From Gammaproteobacteria bacterium (GTDB lineage: Bacteria; Pseudomonadota; Gammaproteobacteria; S012-40): a stretch of 64,000 nt of DNA. The stretch is taken from contig JALUUH010000235.1 of assembly GCA_027021445.1 (NCBI GenBank), positions 1 to 64,000 of the forward strand, in the 5' to 3' direction. Shown here piece by piece: positions 9,329 through 19,390 of the stretch. Position 1 is the stretch's first letter. Every line of letters begins with the position of its first letter. Both the position numbers and the translations under genes were made by a program. Below the pieces are notes generated by a model. That model searched no databases, was not told the DNA's origin, and saw nothing but the letters and a program-made list of their open reading frames with translations.

Positions 9329-10720
9329 TTATAAGTCGAGCTTTAAATGAAAAGATTTTGTTTGCGTGAGTTGCTCATAACCTATTTCAGAGAGGCTGCA
9401 ACCGCGGCCTGAGTTTTTTAATCCTGTCCATGCAAGCGCAGGATCGAGGTAGTCACATCTGTTCATAAACCATGTTCCGACCTGAGCTTGTTGTCCCAGT
9501 TTAAGCGCAATTTTTTCATCAGTTGTCCATACTGAGGCGGTTAGGCCAAATTCACTATCATTGATTAAGTTCATTGCTGCTTCGTCAGATGTTACTTGCA
9601 TAATTCCGACAACAGGCCCGAAGCTTTCAACTTTCATAATAGACATGCTGTGGTCGACTTCAGTCAACACTTGTGGCGCGAGATATGGGCTGTCTTTATT
9701 GTATTCTGTAAAGAGTTGAGATGGTATACAGGCCGTAGCACCGTCTGCTATAGCTGTGTTGATTTGCTTGCGAACATGGTTTGCAGCTCTGATACTAACC
9801 ATCGGGCCTAATTCGGTTTCAGGATTTAATGGATTACCCAGCTGGTATAACTTTACCTTCTCAACAAACTGCGCAAGAAAACTCTCATATATATGTTCAT
9901 GAACATATATTCGTTCTATGCCACAACAAGATTGACCTGAATTAAAATAAGCGCCATCGACAAGACTTTCAACCGATTTTTCTAAATTTGCATCAGGTCT
10001 TACGTATGCTGCATCTTTTCCACCGAGTTCTAATCCCATGCCGATAAATCGAGTAGCGGCTGCTGCTTGAATATGCCTCCCTCCTGCTACCGATCCGGTA
10101 AAAGAAACAAAATCAATATTGCTATTTTTTACCAGTTTCTCGGTCGATTCATGATCTAAATATAATGACTGAAAAACCCCATTAGGCAAACCGGCTGCAT
10201 GCAGTGCTGCTGCGATGCGCCTGGCAGTTAAAGGGGTTTGCGACGAGGGTTTTAAAATGACGCTATTGCCTGCCATTATAGCTGGAATTATTGCATTGAC
10301 CGCTGTTAGATAAGGATAGTTCCACGGAGCAATGACAAATACGTTTCCACAGGGATTGCGTTGTATAAAGCGTTCAATGTTGTTTTTTTTGGGAATCTGG
10401 ATGTTTGCCAATTTATGTTCGGCAATATCTATCATGTATCTGGCGCGTTCGGCAAAACCCAGTACTTCACCTTCGCAATAGCGGATAGGTCTGCCCATTT
10501 GCCAGCAAATCTCTTCTGCAATCATGCTTTTTTGAGCCAAGATATTTTCAACAGCTTGTAGGCATATTTGCTTGCGTTGTGACAGTGAGCTAAATTTCCA
10601 TTGAGCGGAAATTTGACTAGATAGGCTAAGTGCTTGCTGAATATTATTTTGGCTGGAATAGCTCAGTTCTAAATATTGATGGTTATCAATAGGTGAAATG
10701 ACTTGAAATTTTTTTTCCAT
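9329..10720 (-). CDS. Aldehyde dehydrogenase family (NAD(P)-dependent)
   Basis: NPCGNVFVIAPWNYP, FTGSVAGGRHI, LELGGKDAAYV, FNSGQSCCGIERIYV. Confidence 0.93.
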   Translation of the reverse strand: MEKKFQVISPIDNHQYLELSYSSQNNIQQALSLSSQISAQWKFSSLSQRKQICLQAVENILAQKSMIAEEICWQMGRPIRYCEGEVLGFAERARYMIDIAEHKLANIQIPKKNNIERFIQRNPCGNVFVIAPWNYPYLTAVNAIIPAIMAGNSVILKPSSQTPLTARRIAAALHAAGLPNGVFQSLYLDHESTEKLVKNSNIDFVSFTGSVAGGRHIQAAAATRFIGMGLELGGKDAAYVRPDANLEKSVESLVDGAYFNSGQSCCGIERIYVHEHIYESFLAQFVEKVKLYQLGNPLNPETELGPMVSIRAANHVRKQINTAIADGATACIPSQLFTEYNKDSPYLAPQVLTEVDHSMSIMKVESFGPVVGIMQVTSDEAAMNLINDSEFGLTASVWTTDEKIALKLGQQAQVGTWFMNRCDYLDPALAWTGLKNSGRGCSLSEIGYEQLTQTKSFHLKLDL

Positions 10721-10763
10721 AACTATGTTTTAGAATGTAAGTTGTTAATGAAATGTGGGGAAG

Positions 10764-12131
10764 CTATATGATTTCAAAATAGCGTTCGAGCTCCCAGTCG
10801 GTAATATGCTTGCGAAATTCTCGTTCTTCCCATTCTCTGCTCGCTGCGTAATGAGATACAAAGGCTTCGCCAAATAATTCGTTTGCTATAGTCGATTGTT
10901 TCAAATTTTGCGCAGCATCCCATAGCGTTGTTGGTAATTTCAGGTTGTCAGAACTTTTTTGTTCATAGGCATTACCACTATTTGCATCAGTAGGTTCGAT
11001 TTTGTTTTTTATTCCCCAAATTCCTGATACGAGTGCTGCGGCGAGTGCAAGATAGGGGTTTGCATCAGATGCAGCAATACGGTATTCAACACGTTGGGAT
11101 TTTTCACTGCCCGGGATAACACGCAATGCACAGGTTCTATTTTCTATACCCCAGCTCGCAGTTGTTGGTGCCCAAAAACCGGGGATCATCCGAGTATATG
11201 AATTTACGGTGGGTGCAATCATTGACAAGAGGTCGGGCATTAACTTTTGTTGTCCACCAATAAAATGACGCATTGAGTCGCTAATATTATGCGTTTGAGA
11301 TGGATCGTGAAATATGGATTTTCCATGTTTGTCTCTTAACGATAGGTGAATGTGCCCACTTTGCCCCGGCCAGTCGGAAGACCATTTAGCCATAAAGGTT
11401 GCCATTTTATGATTGCGTTGAGCAATGACTTTAGTAAATGTTTTAAACAAGCTCGCTTTGTCCGCAGCATTGAGTGCGGTGTCTACTGTTATTGCGGCTT
11501 CTAGCACACCGGGCCCCGTTTCTTCGTGTAGGCTTTCTATGGGGAAGTCCATTTGCTCTGCGGTGCTTAATAGCTCATTATAAATATCACTATCGACTGA
11601 GTTTCTTAATACTGAATAGCCAAATGATCCTGGCGCGAGTGGTTTTAGATTTTTGAATTCCTTTTCTCTTACCGAGTCGCGAGTTTCGTTAAAAACAAAA
11701 AATTCGTATTCAAGGGCAGCATATGGAATGAAGCCTATGATTTTTGCGTCGTCGATGACCTTCTTTAAAATGTTTCTGGGGCATAGTTTTGCTGCCTCAT
11801 TTTCGAATTCGGCAAGAAAAAATAATTGCTTGTCCTCAAATGGAATGTCTCTACATGATTCAGGGATGATGCGCGCATTGGCATCTGGGTATCCGGTATG
11901 CCATCCAGTGTATTTGACGTTATCATATAATTGATCTTTAGAGTCCCAGCCGAGTATTACGTCACAAAACCCAAAGCCATTATCTAATGCAGACAAAAAT
12001 TTTTCTTTGGACATGTATTTTCCGCGCAGAATGCCATCCATATCCGTTATCCCTACTTTGATGTGGCTTAACATTCTTTCTTCGATGATTTTTTTAACAT
12101 CCTCGGTTGTTATAAGCTGTCTAGCGTCCAT
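10764..12131 (-). CDS. Glutamine synthetase family protein (GlnA/PuuA-like)
   Basis: YEFFVFNETRD, EETGPGVLEAAI, GQSGHIHLSL, ENRTCALRVIPGSEKSQRVEYRI; start placed at MDARQLITTEDVKK rather than the 12251 ORF start. Confidence 0.9.
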   Translation of the reverse strand: MDARQLITTEDVKKIIEERMLSHIKVGITDMDGILRGKYMSKEKFLSALDNGFGFCDVILGWDSKDQLYDNVKYTGWHTGYPDANARIIPESCRDIPFEDKQLFFLAEFENEAAKLCPRNILKKVIDDAKIIGFIPYAALEYEFFVFNETRDSVREKEFKNLKPLAPGSFGYSVLRNSVDSDIYNELLSTAEQMDFPIESLHEETGPGVLEAAITVDTALNAADKASLFKTFTKVIAQRNHKMATFMAKWSSDWPGQSGHIHLSLRDKHGKSIFHDPSQTHNISDSMRHFIGGQQKLMPDLLSMIAPTVNSYTRMIPGFWAPTTASWGIENRTCALRVIPGSEKSQRVEYRIAASDANPYLALAAALVSGIWGIKNKIEPTDANSGNAYEQKSSDNLKLPTTLWDAAQNLKQSTIANELFGEAFVSHYAASREWEEREFRKHITDWELERYFEII

Positions 12132-12237
12132 CTTGTGGCCTCTTAATGGTAGGGAGTATGTATTCCTAAGCTGTTGTTGAAAGTAAAATTCTAGTAAAAT
12201 TTCAAGGATCTGCAACGTCGATGCAAGGTGGAGACCA

Positions 12238-12939
12238 GTGAAAGTAGGCATATTGCAATGTGATTCTGTATTAATTGAATATCAAGCGGAGTTTGCAGAT
12301 TATCCGCACATGCTTATGCAAATGTTTGCAGCGGTTACCAATGAATTAGAGTATCAGGTTTATAATGTTGTAGACAATGAATACCCCGGAAATTTGAATG
12401 AATGTGATGTATATATAACAACAGGAAGCAAGGTTAGTGTTTATGATAACTTAGCTTGGATTGATGTGCTCAAGCAGTTTATCTGTGATTTGGACCGGAA
12501 TCAGAAAAAACTCGTTGGCATTTGTTTTGGACACCAACTAGTCGCTGATGCATTAAATGGTAAAACCCAAGCTTCTGCAAAGGGCTGGGGTGTGGGATTG
12601 TCGAAAAACAAAATCACAATGAAAAAAAACTGGATGTTGCCCAGTCTTGATGCATTAAGAATAATTGTCTCGCACAAAGATCAAGTGCTGGAATTACCCA
12701 CGGGAGCCGAGCTATTGGCCACTAGCGAGTTTTGCCCTCATTTTATGTACCAAATGGGTAAGCATATTATGTGCGTTCAAGGGCATCCAGAGTTTTCATT
12801 CGATTATTCAGCAACGTTAATGACACATCGTCGTAAACTATTGGGTGAGAGTGTTTACCAAGCAGGAATTAATTCCCTGCAATTAAAATCGGACGCTAGG
12901 GTTTTTGCACAATGGATAGTGCAATTTTTCAAAAATTGA
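12238..12939 (+). CDS. Class I glutamine amidotransferase-like protein
   Basis: VGICFGHQLVADAL (Cys nucleophile), VQGHPEFS (His); GTG start; divergent from GS gene. Confidence 0.85.
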   Translation: MKVGILQCDSVLIEYQAEFADYPHMLMQMFAAVTNELEYQVYNVVDNEYPGNLNECDVYITTGSKVSVYDNLAWIDVLKQFICDLDRNQKKLVGICFGHQLVADALNGKTQASAKGWGVGLSKNKITMKKNWMLPSLDALRIIVSHKDQVLELPTGAELLATSEFCPHFMYQMGKHIMCVQGHPEFSFDYSATLMTHRRKLLGESVYQAGINSLQLKSDARVFAQWIVQFFKN

Positions 12940-13351
12940 TAAGTGAGCTGTTGATTTTTGCTTTAAATCTAATGTGTTAGTTTGCCGGGAAATATAAAAA
13001 CACAAAGAGTAATGCGTATTTTTATGCTTGTTTTAGTGGTAAAGAGATTATTGCTTAAGAATAAATTAAGTTTGGAACCTTGAAAAATCCCTCTAAGATA
13101 CATAGATAGTTAATAGCGAGTGTTAACACAAAACGTAAATAGCACTTGCATAATACCAAAGTAAAATGTTAAGGTATTGCTTTAGCTATCCAAGAAACAC
13201 TAGAGCGGTTGGTGGCAGTGATGCAAAAGGATTCCTCCTCCCTCCTTTCCTTTGTATCAGACCCAGCTGCTGCTTGATCGCTCTAATCTTGTTTCTATTA
13301 TAATTTTCGACTGACCCGTCTTGCTTTTTCTGTTATTTCAATGACTTGCTT

Positions 13352-13378
13352 AAACCTAAATTCCGCAGTTGATCGCTC
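13352..13378 (-). repeat. Copy of dispersed AACCTAAAWTCCKCAGTTGANCGC repeat
   Basis: AAACCTAAATTCCGCAGTTGATCGCTC, related to 150-169, 368-387, 32198-32246, 45689-45716. Confidence 0.6.
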
Positions 13379-13416
13379 TTGCCTGGCGCTAACTCTTGCA
13401 ATTCAGATTCGCTATT

Positions 13417-13791
13417 TTAGAATTTAATATTGAGTCCAATTTTAGCGTTATTCGAAATAACGCCAACTTGCATCATCATCGTCGCACTCTGAAAAGTGCG
13501 TCGATATTTTTGCGGTAATAAATGAGCCACTCCGGCATGTAATAAGGCAGTTCCCAAGAAGTAGGCGTTTACTTTGTTGGTCGAAGGACATCGCCCAAGA
13601 GCAGGATTTGTTTCATAATAAGTGCCTTCGCCACATTGTGCGGCTATGTCGCGTGTTTGTCCCCAGTCCGCAATATGAGTGGCAAGATAGCCAATCTCCC
13701 AGGCGGTGTCTGCATTGGACCAAGCATTTGCATGCGATGAAACAACAAGGCTTGAGATAAATGGTAATATGAGAAAGGCGAGTTTTTTCAT
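13417..13791 (-). CDS. Hypothetical exported protein, 124 aa
   Basis: Signal peptide MKKLAFLILPFISSLVVSSHANA; ORF track start at 13854 is probably too long. Confidence 0.6.
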   Translation of the reverse strand: MKKLAFLILPFISSLVVSSHANAWSNADTAWEIGYLATHIADWGQTRDIAAQCGEGTYYETNPALGRCPSTNKVNAYFLGTALLHAGVAHLLPQKYRRTFQSATMMMQVGVISNNAKIGLNIKF

Positions 13792-14013
13792 TATGTTATG
13801 TCCTACGTAATAAGCTTTATTGTTTTGTTTGTTGCGTAATACGTTGGCGTCCATGCAATAGGGTTCAGCAGTTCGAAAATGCCAACTCGCTCATGTTTTG
13901 TGCTGGGTTTGTTGTTTTAAAGTGGAAAATGAGAGCCTGGTCACATTGCATTTATGCTTGTAGTGTAGGGCTGAGAGCTTATTAATAGGATCCAATGGAA
14001 GAGAGTTATAGCG

Positions 14014-15135
14014 ATGAGGTTTTCAATCGATAAGCCACAGGGCGAAGATAATCAAAGTATAGGTTTATTACGTAGACGTAGCCTAGATTTAGGCTGGTTG
14101 CAGCAAACTAAAGCCCAGGCTCCTCTGAGCGCTCAGCAGATAGCGGATAGATGGTCTTCATCACAAGCGATTGTATTGCCACAGGCGGTGAGTGGCTTTT
14201 TAAAGCCGCAGAAAAAGCATATTACACGTACTCTACAACTGATGGAGCAAGTCCTAGACGAAGTGGATTGTGAAGATGTATTTACCGAATCGCCTTATCA
14301 AGAAAGACTAAATGGAAAATTTGCAATGCTTGGTAGTATTTATGATGAGGGTGACCGTCAGGAAATTGAAAAAATAGAATTTGATGCCTTGGAAAATGGC
14401 GAAATCATCGCAGAAAATTTGTGGGTTAAATTGTCCTGGTTGTCGTTTGATGAAGATGATTCTTCATTTCGTTTACGTTTTTCATTTGGCTTAGAACAAT
14501 ATGAAGATGTGTCGCAAGATCTTCAACGGGAAATATTAACAGCACAGCTTGCAGAGGCTATTTTTCCAGAAAGTGTTGCCATTAGTGAAAATCAAAATCT
14601 GATTGAGCAATGTAAAAATTTATTACAATCAAAAAGCTTAGAATTTGTTGAGCGTATTATCTATTTTAATGCACCTAATGGTGGTGCGCAGTTTCATCAC
14701 GATGTTGAAAAGGGACATGCTGGAGTCGTTTTTTCTCAGCTTTATGGACGTACCGCGTGGTTTGCATTATCGAAGCAGCAATTGTTAAGCGAAGTTCAGT
14801 TTTTTAGGAAAAATACTGCAAGCGCAGAAATGTTTTCAGTGCTTGGAAAAGAAAAAGAATTTGCGGAATTTAAAGCATCAACGGAAGATATGAAAATATT
14901 TTCAGATCAGATGAATGAAGGTGGTCATGATCATGTTGAAGTTTTATTGAATCAGATACCCGAGTTTTTTCAGCAACTCGCAGATAATGGTTATGCCTTC
15001 ATATTAGAGCCTGGTGACGTGATCTTGTTACCGCAGCAAGATGAGGAAAATTGTGTGTGGCATACTGTTTTTTGTTTTGATGATTTTCCAGGGCATGCGT
15101 TATCATTTGCTATGCGGGCGGGGGTCGAAGGTTAA
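14014..15135 (+). CDS. Hypothetical protein, possible cupin/JmjC-like metal-binding enzyme
   Basis: FHHDVEKGHAG (HxD-like) and C-terminal LEPGDVILLPQQDEENCVWHTVFCFDDFPGHALSFAMRAG. Confidence 0.6.
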   Translation: MRFSIDKPQGEDNQSIGLLRRRSLDLGWLQQTKAQAPLSAQQIADRWSSSQAIVLPQAVSGFLKPQKKHITRTLQLMEQVLDEVDCEDVFTESPYQERLNGKFAMLGSIYDEGDRQEIEKIEFDALENGEIIAENLWVKLSWLSFDEDDSSFRLRFSFGLEQYEDVSQDLQREILTAQLAEAIFPESVAISENQNLIEQCKNLLQSKSLEFVERIIYFNAPNGGAQFHHDVEKGHAGVVFSQLYGRTAWFALSKQQLLSEVQFFRKNTASAEMFSVLGKEKEFAEFKASTEDMKIFSDQMNEGGHDHVEVLLNQIPEFFQQLADNGYAFILEPGDVILLPQQDEENCVWHTVFCFDDFPGHALSFAMRAGVEG

Positions 15136-15143
15136 GCCTAGAA

Positions 15144-16490
15144 TCAAAAAAACTGCTTCACTCCGAGTGCAATCCGGCTGGACTGCGACGAGCCACGAAA
15201 AACGGCATAATCTAAGCGTCCCACTGAGCGATAAATCCAAGGGATAATAATGCGTATTCCTAAACCTGCGCTCAGTTTTATACTGTCTTTATCAAACGTG
15301 AGCTCGGTATAGTCGTTTTTTACTTCGGTCACATCGACAAAAAAATTATGCTGAAAAATTGCGAGTTTATGTCGATAACTTGGAATTCGGTATTCTGCAT
15401 TTAATTGCCAATAGGCGCCTCCGCGGAATTGACCATCAAAATATCCACGCACATGTTGAAAGCCTCCCACTAAAAACTGATGCTGTAGTTGTTGTGTGTT
15501 TGTTACTCCCAGTCGCGCTTGTAAAGCAAGATTTCCCGAATGCGGAAGGCGTTTATAATAACGATTAAGAAAAACGAAATGGTAAAAGCTTTCTTCTGTA
15601 TTCTTAGTCAGCATGCTGTGTTTGAAGGTTAAGCCGCTTTCGCCACCACTAAATAAAAAGTTGTCATAATCGGTGCGCCCATATTTGGCGCTAAACGAAT
15701 AGAGTTTTGCTCGGCTTTTGTTTGAATCGGAGATTTGTAATAAGGTTTGCTTATCAAGCATTTCATTTGAATCATATGCAATAAACGCATCCTCGTATAA
15801 TTCAATGGCCGTCCCTGAGCTAAAACCAGATTCGTATTTTTTTTCCAAACTTAGTTTGAATAAATTTCTAGCTAATACATAAGATCCTGTTTTGACTCCA
15901 GAATCCAAATAAAGGCTTTTTGGCTTTTTTATCGAAAAGTAACTGACGCTCGTGGCCACGCGTTTATTGAACATTCGTGGGTTTTGCAACCAAATTGAAC
16001 CTGAGTGTTCGCCATTCCAATTATCGTATTGCACACCACTTTGGATAAACCGTCCTGCGATATTGATGTCATAAAATCCCGCAGTAAGTTGCTCAGTGCC
16101 TCCACCGCTGCTGTAGTTCATGTATGGAATAGCGGTCCACTTTTCTTTAACGCGGATAATGATTTTGGCGGTGTTGTTTGGAAGTCGTTCAATGAAAGGT
16201 GATACCTCGCTAAACAATTCGGTATTTTTAACCCGTTGAATGCTCTCAAGCAAGATGTCGGTTGATAGTTGATCGCCTGTTTTAAATATAAGCTCACGTA
16301 AAACAACGTATTTTTTTGTGCGGCTAAGGCCGCGAATATCGATTTCAGAAACAAGAACCTTATCCTGCAGATTCTGCGTAAGAAGATCTTGATTGGCGAT
16401 AACCTTGAGAGAGAAAAAGTTGAGCGAAAGTAAAGCGGCAAGCGCACAGGCCTGTGCTCGAAGGCGAAAACCGGAAAGAACTACAAACAT
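15144..16490 (-). CDS. BamA/TamA-family outer membrane protein with POTRA domain
   Basis: Signal peptide, VSEIDIRGLSRTKKYVVLREL POTRA-like, C-terminal barrel ending in F. Confidence 0.8.
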   Translation of the reverse strand: MFVVLSGFRLRAQACALAALLSLNFFSLKVIANQDLLTQNLQDKVLVSEIDIRGLSRTKKYVVLRELIFKTGDQLSTDILLESIQRVKNTELFSEVSPFIERLPNNTAKIIIRVKEKWTAIPYMNYSSGGGTEQLTAGFYDINIAGRFIQSGVQYDNWNGEHSGSIWLQNPRMFNKRVATSVSYFSIKKPKSLYLDSGVKTGSYVLARNLFKLSLEKKYESGFSSGTAIELYEDAFIAYDSNEMLDKQTLLQISDSNKSRAKLYSFSAKYGRTDYDNFLFSGGESGLTFKHSMLTKNTEESFYHFVFLNRYYKRLPHSGNLALQARLGVTNTQQLQHQFLVGGFQHVRGYFDGQFRGGAYWQLNAEYRIPSYRHKLAIFQHNFFVDVTEVKNDYTELTFDKDSIKLSAGLGIRIIIPWIYRSVGRLDYAVFRGSSQSSRIALGVKQFF

Positions 16491-16504
16491 TACAGAATAC
16501 AGAG

Positions 16505-18016
16505 TTATTTGATATCGCTAATTTTTATACGCCATTCTTTTGGGCCAAGGGTATGAATAGATTGACCCTGGCTATCGACCGCAACTGTGATGGGCATATC
16601 TTCGACCATAAATTCATGGATCGCTTCCATGCCGAGTTCTGGAAACGCGATGATCTTCGCGCTCTTAATCGCTTTTGATACCAAGTAAGCCGCTCCCCCA
16701 GTCGCAATTAAATAAACCGCTTTATGATTTTTAATCGATTCAATGGCAATCGATCCACGCTCCGCTTTACCAATCATGCCGAGCAAGCCTGTTTTAGCGA
16801 GCAGGGTATCGGTAAATTTGTCCATGCGTGTTGCTGTGGTGGGGCCAGCAGGGCCAATCACTTCATCATTTACGGCGTCAACAGGTCCTACATAGTAAAT
16901 AAAACGCCCGTTAAAATCCAAGCCTGCGGGCAGGGCTTCGTTGTTAGCGATTAATTCCACGAGGCGTTTATGTGCGGCATCACGTCCGGTAAAAATACGT
17001 CCATTAAGTAGCAATGTTTCACCCGGTTTCCACGATTGCACATCTTTTGGTTTGATCTCATCAAGATTTACCCGTCGCGAACTCGCACCGGCTTCCCAGG
17101 TGACTTGGGGCCAGGATTTTAGTGAAGGCGGTTGCAAATTCGCTGCGCCACTGCCATCAAGGGTAAAATGAATATGCCGTGTTGCTGCACAATTTGGAAT
17201 CATTGCAACAGGTTTCGATGCTGCGTGGGTGGGATAGTCCAAGATCTTCACATCCAAAACCGTGGTTAAGCCACCTAGCCCTTGTGCGCCTATGCCGAGT
17301 TTATTCACCCGCGTGTAAATATCGAGTCTCAATTCTTCTAACGAAGTTTGCGGGCCACGGGCTTTCAATTCATGTATATCAATTACTGACATCAGCGACT
17401 CTTTGGCAAGTAACATTGCTTTTTCAGCAGTACCTCCAATGCCTATGCCGAGCACCCCCGGAGGGCACCAACCGGCACCCATACCCGGTAACGTATCCAG
17501 TACCCATTGCGCGATGTCATCGGAAGGATTTAGCATCACTAACTTGGATTTATTTTCTGAGCCGCCGCCTTTGGCTGCTACAGTTATGTTCACTTTATTG
17601 CCGGCTACTATTTTGCTATGGATAACTGCGGGGGTATTGTCTCCGGTGTTGTTACGAGTGCCAGAGGGGTCAGTGACGATAGATGCGCGTAATGGGTTGG
17701 TTGTGTTCATATAGGCGTTGTGCACACCTTCGTTTACTAGCTCGTCGAGTGTACGTGAGGTGTCCCATTGCACATTCATTCCCACTTCAAGAAAAACTAC
17801 AACAATCCCTGTGTCCTGGCAAAGTGGGCGATGACCTTCGGCGCACATTCGAGAATTGATTAAAATTTGCCCGATTGCATCCTTGGCCGCAGGAGAGATT
17901 TCTTTTTCGTAGGCATTGGCTAATGAGTGGATAAAATCCTCTGGATGGTAATAAGAGATGTATTGCAAAGCATCCGCAATACTATCAATGAAATCTTGTT
18001 GTTTAATGATGGTCAT
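16505..18016 (-). CDS. Fumarate hydratase, class I (Fe-S)
   Basis: PLCQDTGIVVVFLEVG, AAKGGGSENKSKLVML, WCPPGVLGIGIGGTAEKAMLLAK, GPAGPTTATRMD. Confidence 0.93.
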   Translation of the reverse strand: MTIIKQQDFIDSIADALQYISYYHPEDFIHSLANAYEKEISPAAKDAIGQILINSRMCAEGHRPLCQDTGIVVVFLEVGMNVQWDTSRTLDELVNEGVHNAYMNTTNPLRASIVTDPSGTRNNTGDNTPAVIHSKIVAGNKVNITVAAKGGGSENKSKLVMLNPSDDIAQWVLDTLPGMGAGWCPPGVLGIGIGGTAEKAMLLAKESLMSVIDIHELKARGPQTSLEELRLDIYTRVNKLGIGAQGLGGLTTVLDVKILDYPTHAASKPVAMIPNCAATRHIHFTLDGSGAANLQPPSLKSWPQVTWEAGASSRRVNLDEIKPKDVQSWKPGETLLLNGRIFTGRDAAHKRLVELIANNEALPAGLDFNGRFIYYVGPVDAVNDEVIGPAGPTTATRMDKFTDTLLAKTGLLGMIGKAERGSIAIESIKNHKAVYLIATGGAAYLVSKAIKSAKIIAFPELGMEAIHEFMVEDMPITVAVDSQGQSIHTLGPKEWRIKISDIK

Positions 18017-18135
18017 AGTCTATCCCTAAGCATTGCTAAAACACAGTCGTTTGCGACACGGTTTAGATGCAATATTCGTGAAATGCTCAAATGATCTGGC
18101 TTCTGGATTAGGTTTCATTTGCTACAATGAACTGA

Positions 18136-18654
18136 GTGAATAAAAAAGGCAGCACTAAAAGCATGCAAGCCCAACGCAAATCAATTTACATCTTATTATT
18201 GAGTCTCATCATAACATTAATATTATTTGCTGCTGGTCAGGCCAAAGCTGCTGCGGTGGATTTTCAGTTAGCGGATGTTGATGGCATAGAACACCGACTA
18301 TCGGATTATCGCGGCTATTGGGTTGTAGTAAACTACTGGGCGACTTGGTGTGCGCCGTGTCGCGACGAAATGCCGGATCTCCAGCAATTCCACAATGCGT
18401 ACCAAAACAGAGCCAAAAACAAAGCCATTGTTATTGGGATTAATATGGAAGAAGCTGTCGACGAAGAAATCCGCGAGTTTATTAAACACTTCAAAATCAC
18501 CTACCCCAACTTGCTCACCGAAGTAGAGCGTAAAGGGCCGCTGGGAGAGATTTCGGGATTACCAACAACGTTTGTTATTTCACCTAAAGGCGAAGTGGTT
18601 AAACGCATTTTGGGCCGTGTAGACATGAACGAAATCATCGAATTAGTGGATTAA
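18136..18654 (+). CDS. TlpA/ResA-like thioredoxin-family protein
   Basis: YWATWCAPCRDEMPDL, GLPTTFVI. Confidence 0.9.
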   Translation: MNKKGSTKSMQAQRKSIYILLLSLIITLILFAAGQAKAAAVDFQLADVDGIEHRLSDYRGYWVVVNYWATWCAPCRDEMPDLQQFHNAYQNRAKNKAIVIGINMEEAVDEEIREFIKHFKITYPNLLTEVERKGPLGEISGLPTTFVISPKGEVVKRILGRVDMNEIIELVD

Positions 18655-18806
18655 TTTAAAACAAGAGAAAGTAATAATATGTTAAGTATATCAATCTCTT
18701 AAAGATTTTTTATTGGTTTGAGCATGCAGTTTTTTGTTTTCTAAAGCCTCCCCTAAGCGAAGTGAAATAAACTACCTATCCTTCCACTATCTCAGAGTAT
18801 TTCATT

Positions 18807-19277
18807 ATGCAGAGAGCAACTCTCGGATTATTATTCTTACTGTTGCCTATTTCTTCTAGCGCCGCAGTTTGCGACCAGGTGTGGTTTCATTTAGCCGGAG
18901 TTTCCAAGCACATAGAAGTTTATGAACCCAATCAATATACTCGTTATAAACGTCAAACGCATCCAGGAGCGGGTCTGGAATGTCAATTGGGTAAATACAA
19001 TCTATCGGCCGGTGAGTTTAAGAATAGTTTAGATCGGCCGTTTCGATATGCAACCGCTGCCAAAGACATATTTTCGATTAAAGAACTAAAATTATATGCC
19101 GGAGTTTTAGCAGGTGAATATGGGCGTACTGAACTTGAGCCTTTACGCCTAGTAAGCCCCGTTGTTTATTTAGAATATCATTATAAATATTTGGGTATTA
19201 ATTTGTTTGCTTTACCGCCTGCCCGAGGTTTTAACGACTACGCCATCTTTTTTGCACAATTTAAAGTAGGGTTCTAG
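18807..19277 (+). CDS. Hypothetical exported protein
   Basis: N-terminal signal peptide MQRATLGLLFLLLPISSSAAV; ATG-initiated 156 aa. Confidence 0.6.
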   Translation: MQRATLGLLFLLLPISSSAAVCDQVWFHLAGVSKHIEVYEPNQYTRYKRQTHPGAGLECQLGKYNLSAGEFKNSLDRPFRYATAAKDIFSIKELKLYAGVLAGEYGRTELEPLRLVSPVVYLEYHYKYLGINLFALPPARGFNDYAIFFAQFKVGF

Positions 19278-19390
19278 GGTCTGTTAATTACTGAGAACTA
19301 ATGGTCAGTTTTTTGAGTTTCATCTAATACTTCCTAAACTCTGGACGACTAATGTCCTACATTATAACGCTGTGATTTTAATAGCGTTAT

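Noticed and set aside
17179-17714. 148-aa and 103-aa plus-strand ORFs
   Set aside because: Antisense shadow ORFs of the class I fumarase.
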